DNA from: Bugula neritina
Lineage: Eukaryota > Bryozoa > Gymnolaemata > Cheilostomatida > Bugulidae
Length of the DNA stretch: 64,000 nucleotides
Assembly: GCA_964035545.1 (NCBI GenBank)
Contig: OZ037769.1
Location: forward strand, 9,525,429 to 9,589,428
Reading direction: 5' to 3'
Shown here: piece after piece, positions 13,501-25,500 of the stretch
Layout: every line of letters starts with the position of its first letter
Position numbering within the stretch: position 1 is the first letter of the stretch
The notes under the pieces: generated by a model
Database searches by the model: none
What the model saw: the letters and a program-made list of their open reading frames with translations, nothing else
Told to the model about the DNA's origin: nothing
Program-made: the position numbers and the translations under genes

Positions 13501-16500
13501 TTTTTGTGCATTAAGACAGTTGTTAACTTGTTGAGAAATTATAGTAAATTATGAAAAATAAAAAAGCGATTATATCATCTCTTTGATTAGATGCTAGTAA
13601 CTTCTATACAACCAATTATTTTAATTTAACACATATAAATAATGCGTTTGATTCCTCAACTCATTAACAATCTAATTGCAGATTAAAAACTGCGTTTTGT
13701 ATTTCTTAATTCAATGGTTCAACAGGATGTTAAGGTTTTACTTACAATTTTTTTTGGTGACATCGCACTAAAAAGTAGTGCTGGAGTGTTATTTGGAAAA
13801 TGTTTTGTTATAGATAGTCTGGTATTAAATGCTTCAGAACATCTACTAACTTACAATAATGTTACCGCAGCGTGGACTGGTGGTCATAGTGCTCAGAAAT
13901 GGAAATGGACTGGTATGCACAGTTTTTATTGGCTTTATATTATTTTCATTTATTATTTAAAATTTAAAGTCTTAGCCTCTAATTTAGTTGCATACCATTT
14001 AAGTTTGATTGTTGTAAGAATATAATAATTTACCTGAGGTTCATATGTGTTGCTAAATTTTCAAAGAAGCTTCTATGCAGCTGCGGTTGGGGTTTTTACA
14101 TTTTTATTTGAAGTGCAGCAGCAAGACCTATACTTTGAATACATCAAGATAAAGTTAAGACAATCTCTTTTTATTAGTGTACTTAGAAGGTTGCAAATAG
14201 TTTTTTTTGTGAAGGTTGCAGCTGTCATTCTTTGCACACCATTTTTAAGCTTCTTTGAAACTTTAAAGCATATTTATTGTATGTTGTTTGATATTAAGCT
14301 CTATTGATTGCATTATTTGACTTCAGATTATGTGTTTCCAGATATCTAATTAATTAATTTCAATTAAAACAGATGATTCAGAAATCACAGATTTTTTTTG
14401 GGCATCTAATTCCGCTCTGAACTTTGGCAGAAATAAGCATTACATTCAATTGAGTAAGGAAGATGCCTATAAATGGAGAGCTTCACCTGGTTCTCATGTG
14501 TATGATGTTTCTGATGGCTGGTCTGTAAACAAGTATATCTGTCAGTGTGAGTAAATCAGCAAGCCATCTATAATTCATCTATAATGCAAGGATAGCACAG
14601 GCTAAACAAATCAATATTAGTTTGATATTGCTTTTTCCCAGTTCTTGAACTATTATTTAGTACCAAATTTGCCCACTAGATGTTTATTAAAGTAAGATTT
14701 TACACCTAGACAGTATAAGCTTGCAATTTAGAAAGAAAGTCTCATGTTGGATCCTTTAAAAAAACATCTAATAGTAGTAACACATGTAGAACTTTGTATC
14801 CCTTAATTCTTGCTCTCACATGTGCCTCAAATATATTATACGGACTTAGGCCTTAGCTAATTTCTAGCTTTTGACATATTATCAAGTTGTTTGTTGAGGT
14901 ATTCATTCTTATTGTCTAATTTGTGATAATCTTGATTGGATTTTCAGTTTGAAACCAATGGACTAGTTAGCATTTACTCCTTAACTAATCTGGGTTTAAA
15001 GTTGCTAATGTGGAGGGAGCCTGGTGATGAGTATAATATGATTACATCTGCTGTAACATTGTACTCAGTTTAATTGGTTCTCACACTATGAGTGTATACA
15101 TACACAAGTGAAATCACACATGCATATTGTATGGGGGTCATTCCGTGTGAAATCAACCAAATTTCAGAAAGTCCCACGCTTTTGCGTCTTAGATTTTGTT
15201 CATATTTACACCAAATGGACCTACACATGTCCTGGGTACTATTCTTGAATATTTCTGACCTGACACAAAACCTTTTGAGGAATGACTACTTCCGTGAACA
15301 AAGGTTGGGAAAAATTTTGAGGAAAATTTGTGATTTTTACTTTTAGACCAATTTATAAACACCCATATCTCAATCATTTTTTAGCCTGAGCCTTAAAATT
15401 TGCTGTGTGATTTGATAACACTTATCAATTTGCACTAGTAGCAACACATACTACAGAATTCTTTGTGTGCATATATGCTAAGCCATTGACTATTGACAAA
15501 TTTTTGTAAATTTTGAAAAAAATTGAATATTCGGCACATCATAAAAGGCGTATAAATGTTTATCCATAAATAGGTGAATATGGTGACTTTATACTTCTCA
15601 ATTTGAGTAATTTTGAAAATTATATTTTCCGAGATATAGACGCCCAAAGGGAAGAAAATGTGAAAATTCGCCCGACTTCACAAGGATGTAACCTGATGTT
15701 TGAATACAGTAAAATCTTTCAAACAAACATTTTCTGTAAGGCCGTTTAGTTTATTTTCTAGATTCATAAGTTTGAACGTCCTTATATTGTCCAAACTTAA
15801 TGTAAATTGCATGAAAAAATGGTATGCGTATGAAAATCAACAAAATGCAATTTTTCAATATAATATGTTGGGATCATACATTTTTTATTATTCACATTAG
15901 TAGTAGAGGGTGGATGGTCCTGGGACAACCCTTCCCCCGTCGAGTCTTCGACTCTCCGGTGTCAGGGATTGTCCCAGGACGCATCCACCCTCTACTACTC
16001 TATTATAATTTTTATTAATTTTTTAGTATTAATTTTAAAAAAATGTATTAATTTTTCTCTCGTTGAGTTTTTGGTGTCAAGGATTGTCTCAGGATGCATC
16101 TATCTATTACTTTATTAGTTTTTATTAAGTTTTAGAAATTATACGTTTTAGGACAGTTTTATTGAGTTTATTGTCCTAGAATTGTACGTTTTAGGACAGT
16201 TTATTACCGTTAATTTAGAATGAAAAAAATATTTTATAGAGTTTTGTTTTAGAAATTGTATGTTTTAGGACAAATATTAACTTTTATTTTAGAATGTATT
16301 TACTCGTTACTATTAGTAATAGAAATAAATTATTATATGCTAAGAATATAATAATTTATTATTAATAGCGTTTAAACGTTATAACTTGAAAATGTTGGTA
16401 AAGATTCGGTAGATTCGATTATATTTCCATCACTCGTTGATAATATTAATTTATTACCCGTTGCGTCTTGTAATTTAGGAATAGCGTAATTATTTATATT

Positions 16501-19500
16501 ATTAGTTGTAATAATATTTGAAATATTTATACCCGTTTCTATAATATTACCATCACTCGAAAGCATTAATAATTTACCTCCAATTATTGGTTGTATTTTA
16601 TTTATAGCAAAATTATTTATATTACTAGTTGTAATAATATCGCTAACGCTTAAACTACTATCCGCAACATTACCCGAAGTAGTTGAAACGGTTAATTTTT
16701 CATTCGCGGGTTGTATTTTATTTATAGCGAAATTATTTATATTACTAGTCGTAATAATATCGCTAACGCTTAAATTACTATCTATAATATTACCCGTATT
16801 AGTTGATACGGTTAATTTTTCAGTTGGCTCTTGTATAAGAGGTATTGCATAATTAGATACATTAGTTTTTGTAACGACGTCATCAACTTTTAAATTACTA
16901 TCTATAATGCGTCCATCATCAGTTGATATAGTTAATTGATTAATGGGATTTTGTATAAGAGGTACTGCGTAATTAGATACATTAGTTTTTGTAACGACAT
17001 CATCAACTTTTAAATTACTATCTATAACGCGTCCGTCGTCGGTTGATATAGTTAATTGGTTAATAGGGTTCTGTATTTTAGGCATACTCGTATCATCAAC
17101 GTATTTTTTTGTAGCCACGTCTTGATCGTCAGCAGGATCAATAACTCTAGATATTTTATTTTCCCCCATATCTAGCGTACCCGTAAGAGTACTACTACCG
17201 TTTATTAAAACGAATCTTTTCGTATTTATTTCCGTTTTTCCGCTTCCTCCGAATTTATAAACACTCATTTATTACGGTATATAAAATTCGTCTAACCCGT
17301 GTCTATACCTCCCATTATTTTTTGAGGAAGAAAGATCTAAAGTAATAAAGCCGTGAGGTTTTTGCCATCCTTTATAACAAAAGTTTTTAAATTCGTTTAA
17401 CGTTAAATCTCCGTTTATGTGATCTTGATATATATGATTTAAATTTTTTCCATCTTGAGGAAATAAGCAAATAAAATTAGCGTTTTCCCGAATAGTGTTT
17501 CTAGGTAGCTTAAAATAATTTTGCGACAAATAAAAACAATCAACGTTATTGTGTCGTCCTCTTACGTAATAACTTTCGCAAGTTTTTTGTTTTTCCAACA
17601 TTAAATCATCGAATATTATTAAATTTTTATTACTAGCGTCTAATTCGCTAGGATCATAAACGTCGTCACTAGATTCTATAAATTCGGCGTCTATATTACC
17701 GTTACCCCTACTATTTTTTAAAACACGAGTTACGTTTATACCCGCATTTATTATCGCGTCACTATTTTTAAAAAAATTTAAAATTTCTTCTTTAGTTAAT
17801 TTACGTTCGAAAGCCTTCCTCATATTTATATATTCGGGTTGAGAAAGGCTTTTACCGTAAATCATAAGTTTATCGTAATCGAGCCAATTAGGTTGTAATA
17901 GTAAGTTACAAAGTAAAGTAGTTTTACCGCATCCAGACTTTCCAACGATAAGACCTCTTATGCTTTTAGGAAGTAAAGGATTATTATTACGATTAATTTC
18001 GTTTTTCCACGAAAGATTTTCTATTTCCATTTATTATAATAAATGTATTGTTGTAAGTGTAAAATTAAAACGAAAACTCTTAATTATGAAAAAAGAGTAA
18101 GTAAAAATAATAGACTAATGGGTTACGGTAATTGCGGTCAATGCGGATGTAAAAAGACTACATTCGTTGGGTCGGGTTTAGCTAATAATTTAATAAATAA
18201 TTTACCTTTCGAATTGCATTATCCAGGTCATAATTTTTTAGGACCGGGTACTAAATTAAATAAGCGTTTAAATGACGACACGACTCCTAAAGAATGGAGT
18301 AAACCGGTAGATCGAGACGACGCTATAGCCATGAGACACGACGTATGTTACGCGCTTAATAAAGATACTAAAACTAGAAACGAAATATGCGATAAAAATA
18401 TGCTAGACGAATTAAAAGCTATACCTAATCCTACGCCCTCTGAACAGCGACACAGTCGTTTTGCCTCGGCAATAATAGGAGCGAAAAAGCGTTTAGGATG
18501 GGGATGGACGAACGAGTTAGCCGAAGAATTACATAAACCCGTACAAAAAAAATTTCGTAAAAGACGAGTTTGGGTATCGGGTATTGATAATATTTGGGCG
18601 GCTGATTTGGTTGATATGACTGAATTCGCTAAATTTAATAACGGTTATAAATATTTACTAACGGTAATAGACGTATTTTCAAAATACGGTTGGATAATAC
18701 TTTTAAAAAATAAGACCGGAAAAGCGACGGCTTTAGCTTTAAAAACAATTTTAACTCGTCGTAAGCCACAACATTTATGGGTTGATAAGGGAAAAGAGTT
18801 TTATAATAAAGACGTAAAGTCCTTAATAAACTTATATTCTACGGAAAATGAAGAAAAGTCTAGCGTAGTAGAAAGGTGGAATAGAACTATGAAAGAGCGA
18901 ATGTTTAAATATTTTTCAGCGAATAATACTTATAAATATATAGACGTACTAAAAGATTTAGTAAAACGGTATAACGAGACTAAACATTCGTCTATTGGAA
19001 TGACACCGATTGAAGCTAGTGACCCTTCTAATGAAAATAAAGTACGCGTAAAATTATATCCAAACTTACCAGCGCCTTCTAAACCTAAATTTGCTATAGG
19101 TGATAGAGTACGTATACCGCGTAAGAAACGAACGTTTGAAAAAGGTTATACCGTTAGATGGACGGAGGAAGTGTTTACTATAAGTAAAATATTATATACT
19201 AATCCGACTACTTATAAATTAACTGACTCGGGCGGGGAAGAAATTCAAGGATCTTTTTACGAACGGGAATTACAAAAGACGAGTCAAGAAATGTATAGAA
19301 TAGAGCGCGTAATTAAAAAGAAAGGTAAAAAGGCTTTAGTAAAATGGTTGGGTTATCCCGATTCTCAAAACTCTTGGGTAAATTTAAACGTTTTAGAACA
19401 ATTATAGTGGACACAAATGTAGACACTAGACACAAAAGTGGACACAAATGTAGACACTAGACACAAAAGTGGACACAAATGTAGACACTAGACACAAAAG

Positions 19501-22500
19501 TGGACACAAACACATTTGTGTCCATAAAAAGTGGACACAAATTAATATATAATAAATGAGTTACTTAAAGATTTACGACCCTATAAAAAGAGATAAAACC
19601 GTACAAGATTTTATTTCTCAAAAGAATAAATTAAAAGAAAATTTTAAACGAGAACGTGAGCGAGAATTAAATGCCGCGATGGCTCAAGAAAAATATTTTG
19701 AACCCGTAACGACTTCGCAAGCTCAAACGACTGACGCGTTAAAACAATTGCTTACATTACCCAATTATAATGTTCAACCGGCTATAACGGATGGAGTTAT
19801 AAATTTAGACGAATTTACGCAAAACGCTTTAGCTGGCTTAGAACCCGGCGCTTATAACGTAAAGTGGGATGGTAATAGACACGTTATTGGTATAAAACCT
19901 ATAAGCTTTAATGATGGTAAAATAATTTTTGAAAACAAAGAATATCCGGCGACTAGAGGACTTTTAAGTCTTTTAACGCGTAAAACGCCTATAGGATACG
20001 ATGATAATGATTTAGCGAATTACGCTAATATACTCGATAATAGCGGCGCTATATATCAAAGTAAACACGGTCCTATAGATAAAAATAGTGACAAGTGGAG
20101 ACGTATCGTTAGACCTATTTGGGAACAATTATATCCTCAAAGAGCGAAACTCGCTGATAGTAAAAAAGCTAAAAGGCAAGTCGGTGATGGAGTAGTATAT
20201 TTATCGTCTGATCCTAACGCTTTAATAGAACGACTCGAACTTTTAATTTCTAGCGCTAAAGCCGGAAATACGGGAGTGCGAAACGAAATTGTGTCTATAT
20301 TAGACGAATTACTTAGAATGAAAATTATTACTCATGATTATTATAAAAGTATTCTCGTATAATAAATGTACGTTTATGATAAAAGACAACGATTACAAAG
20401 ACACTACGCCGGTGGTGGAATAATTGATACCATTAGGAATGTAGTAACTAAAATAGCTAGTAATTCCAGCGTAAGAGAATTAGGTAAAAAGGCTATAGCT
20501 AAAGCGGGTACCGCGGCCGGTGAAAAAATTGTTAACGCGATTAAGAAAAGAAGACAAAAAAAGTTAAACGCTAAAAGTCAAGCTATATTACAAAAACTTA
20601 GTTTAGCTAAAGATAATAGTAATATAAGTAATATTTTAGAAGGAAGCGGACAAGCTATAGCTTATTAAGAAATTATTTTTACTATAATAAATGGACTCTC
20701 TAAATATTACGCAAAAAATTGTACTCGATACGAGCGTAGAGCGCGATCAGGTACACGAATACGAACCCGTAACGGGAACGAATTTAAATTACCCCGGTGA
20801 AATTAGAATAGTTATTAATCAACAAGATTTGTACGTTCAGCCGAGTAAAAGTTATTTGATTATCGAAGGACGTTTAACAAAAAATGATGGAACCGCTTAC
20901 GCCGACGCCGACTTAGTAACGTTAATTAATAACGGTATGGCTTATTTGTTTAAAAGTATTAGATATCAACTCGACGGACACGACTTGGAATATATAAATA
21001 ATCCCGGACACGCTTCGACTATGATGGGTTTACTAACTTATCCCGACGACTACGGCAAGTCGAGAGGTCTTAATCAGTTGTGGTCAAAAGATACTACCGC
21101 AGCCGCTGCCGCCGCTAATTTAGGTTTTAACGCGCGTCAAATTTATATTATACAAAAGCCTGACCCTAAAGGTACTTTTAGTATTAAAGTGGATCTCAGA
21201 CATTTGTTCGGGTTCGCTGACGATTATGAAAAAGTATTATACGGTATAAAACATCAATTAACGCTAGTACGCGATACCAACGATAACGCTATATTTAGAG
21301 CAAACGGTGTAGACGCGGGAAAAATAACGTTAGATAAAGTGTCGTGGTGGATGCCTCACGTAACGCCTAGTTTTGAAATGAAGCATAAACTCTATAAAAT
21401 TATAGAGAGTAAGGCGCAACTACCCCTAATTTATAGATCTAGATGGTGTGATAGTATCGCGGTGCCGCAAACTACTAATTTTACGTGGCGTTTGGGTTCT
21501 AGAGGAGATACGGAAAAACCTAAATATATTATCGTAGGTTTTCAAACGAATAAGACTGAAAGTCAAACGGCTAATCCGGCAGTATTTGATCACGTTAACG
21601 TTAAAAGTATATACGCGATGCTAAATAGTGAGCGGTATCCCGAAGTTGATTACGATATAGATTTTGCTAAAATGAAGTTTAGTAGAGTGTACGGAGACGC
21701 TTCTAAATTTTGTGGAGAATATTACGGTATAAACGAGCTAATCGCTTATTCAAACGTATTACCTTCGGAATATAAAGATCTTTACGCTTTGTTCGTAATA
21801 GACGTTAGTAAGCAAAGCGAAGCTCTTAAAAGTAGCGTAGCCGATATTCAATTGAGAGTTCAGTTTAGTCAAAACGTGCCGGCTGATACTCAGGCGTACG
21901 CGTTAATTCTATCGGATAAAACTATGTCTCTCGGTTCCGATGGAAATAATTTAAAAGTTATATAAATGGAAAATAAATTATTAAGAGAAATTGCCGATAA
22001 TACGGCCTCTAAACAAACGATGACTATAGGAGTTACCGATACTAAAACGAGAATAATTACTCAACTTAATCCGCCTATAGAGTTAAATAAAAATAAAAAA
22101 TACGAAATGTGTCTTATTAGTTTAGATACGTTTTATTCTTTTCCAAACATTAGTACCGATAGAAATTCCTATAGATGGTCTAAAGACGGTGGTACTACGT
22201 GGCATTTAGTTTCGTTACCAGTCGGAGTGTACGAATTAGATCAACTAGAAGAAGCTATTCAAGACGAAATAGTAAAAGAGGGGGGTAATAGAAACGGTAT
22301 TACTTTGCAAGCTAATAAAGTAACTTTTAGAATTATACTTAAATTAAAACCTAATTACCAAATAGATTTTAACGTTGAAAATTCTTTAAGAGACGTTTTA
22401 GGTTTTGACGCGGCGATATATAATCAACCATATATCGAAGCTACAAACATAGTAAATATTTTAAATATAAACGCTATACACGTACAAGTTGATTGTATTA

Positions 22501-25500
22501 ACGGAAGTTATATCGATGGTACTTATAAACCCGTTATTTATTCATTTTTTCCGAGCGTTAGTCCTGGATATAAAATAATAGAAAAACCTCATAATTTAAT
22601 ATACTTACCCGTTCACGTTAAATATATTAAGACGTTAACCGTTACGGTAACCGATCAAAAAGGTAATTTATTAGATCTTAGCGGCGAACAACTTTCAATA
22701 AGATTTCATTTAAGAGAAGTTTAACGTATTATATAAATGGGTTATTGCGAAATTATAGGAAATGTGCCGCAGGCGCAAAAACAAAAAATAATGAACGCTT
22801 ATAGAAGCGGTAAGGGTTGCGTTATTAAATTACCTCTCGAAAGCGGAAACGATAAACTAGTCATTACGAAAACGCAAAACGATAATATTTTAAAAGCGTT
22901 AAACGCGAATAAAAAAAATATAACGCTCGAAATGTCTCCGTCGTTAGTAAAAACTAACGCGTCAATGAACGGAGGATTTTTAGGAGCTCTATTGGGTATA
23001 GCCACGAGAGTAATACCTACGCTATTAAAAACTATTATACCCGGCGTACTTTCGGGAGCCGCTAGCGCGGGAGTCGAAAGAGCTATTAAAGGTAAAGGTC
23101 TTTATTTGAAAAGAGGCGGATGCGTATGTTCCGTAGAACCTAATTCAAACGGTTCTATTACTTTAAAACCAGTCGCGTCGTCTAATTTAATGAAGGGTAA
23201 CGGTTTATATTTAAAACAAGGTTCTAGCTATATAAAAGGCGAAGGTTTAATTTTAGGTCCGAATAGTCCGTTTAAAAATATTCCTCTTTTAGGTATGCTG
23301 TTATAGTTTAAGAAAACATATATAAATGTCAACAGTAATTACTTATAAAAGCCTCGACGGCACCCCAATTACCGAAACAATATATAAAACTTCCGAATAC
23401 GAAAAACGAATGTACGAAAGCGGCGATTTAAAAGAAATAATTATATATAAAAATTTTAATATATTAGACGAAATGACTAATCCGTCTAACGAACGAGGAT
23501 TGTTTGAAGAACGCGTTTATACTAATAAAAGAGAAATTATTTATAAAGAAGATGATGAAAAAATAAAAATAAAAACTATTTACAAAACTAAAGAAATAAT
23601 TCAAGAACTTAACGTAGGTTTAATGAATTATGCGGCAGCTAGAATATCGTCATTTTTTACTAAACTAAAATACGCTGAAGACGAAATAGAAAAAAGAAGA
23701 AATGACGCTTTACATTAAAATAAAAAATATTATAGTTAAAGAAAACATATATAAATGTGCGTATAATACGGCACACGTAATTCGCTCTTAGGACCGATTA
23801 TTACGCGCTATTAGCAGCCTATACGAATATTTTTGTATTGAACTCCCTTTTTTAATTAATTATAATATATAATTAATTAACAAACGTTGTTACGAGCGAC
23901 TATTATGTCGCTTTTTTTATCCGATTTTACGCTATTAATATTTTTATATTTTTCGGTTATAGCGTCGTACTCTCGTTCGTTTATATGAGCGTCGCTTAAA
24001 AATTTTGATAACATAGAATTAATTTCTAATTTTGAATCTTTTATAAAGGTATATATATCTAAATACATTAACGTAGATTTAATTAATTTAGTGTCTTGAG
24101 AAGAAATAGAAGTAGTAATTACACTCATTATACTTACTATTATAGATAATGGTAATAACGTTTGTTTAGTAACGTTAGCGTTTAATAACGCCGTAATAAT
24201 AACACCGCATATTAAATTCGTTGTACCGCATAATCCCGAAATTATTTTTAATGATTTCGATAACCAATTAAAACGATTAAGTTTTTGTTCGTATTCGTTT
24301 TCTAATTTAATAATTTCATCGTTTAAAAGTTCTAATTTTTCTTGGCGAAAGTCCATTTATATAAAAAAATGATTTTTATTATTACATTATTTTATAATAT
24401 GGAGCTTACCGTTGAATTACTCGATAAACTAATCGCTCAAGCTAAACAAAAGAAATATATACCTCTTCCCGAACATACATTTATGCGATTAACCGATTAT
24501 TCTACTTTAAATATTAATTCCGTGTCGAATGAAGATCGAGATAAATTATTTAAACATTTTAATAAAAATTTAACATCGCGGCGTAAAGTAACTAAACTTA
24601 AAGCGCAAATAAATAAAATTCTCGAAGACGTATAAAACCAATTTTTTATTTTAAAAATTGATTTTATAGTTTAAAGATTATTTTACTATATAAATGGAGT
24701 TCAATACAAAAATTACCGTAAAAGCTTTAAAAGCTTTAGCTAAAGAAAGAGGATTGAAACGATATTGTCGATTAAAAAAAGCCGAACTTATACGGCTATT
24801 ATCGCCTATGGACAAACCCGTTCCGAATATAGGACAAGCCCCGTTAATACCTATACCCGTAAAAAAAATTATGCGAGAAATATTTACGCAAACTACGCGT
24901 AATATAAAAAAATGGGTTAAGGGTATTGTAAAGCCAATTGCAAAAATTGTAAATCCGATTAAGGATAAAATTATGGCTTTATATAATCAACCTAAACTTA
25001 AAGAACAAGCCGCTAATGGTTGGTTTCAAACTTATGAAATTAAAGGTTTACCAAAGTACGATATAAATTCGTTTAGTAAACTAGTAAAATTAAATGTATT
25101 AGAATTATTAAAACCTACTATAAAAGTAAAAATATTTATGTATTGCGAAATGGAAAAAATTAATGTACGTACCGGAGAAACTATTGTAGAAATTATGCCA
25201 TTTACATCAAATATTGAAACTATATTAGAATCTACGAATATTAATGAAATATACGATGAAATAATTGAACGTATAAAAGAAAATTTTGCTTCGTTAAACG
25301 CGAAAGGAAGTAACTGGATGTTTAAAGCCATTAAAAAATGGAAATTAATATTAATAAATATCAACCTCTTAACGGATCATCGTGGATTGATCTTCCGAAA
25401 GAAATTAAATTAAAAAAAGCCGTAATAAATCCTAAAAATGAGGATAATAAGTGCTTTATGTGGGCCATTTTAATGAGTGTTCATACGCCTAAAAACCATC

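Noticed and set aside
15092-15900. Short ORFs in the foldback arm (and mirrored ones at 31625-32492)
   Set aside because: They look conserved only because the two arms are inverted copies; no coding motif, and composition is non-coding.
19407-19540. CRISPR-like array
   Set aside because: The 31-bp units are head to tail without spacers, in animal DNA; a tandem repeat, not a CRISPR.
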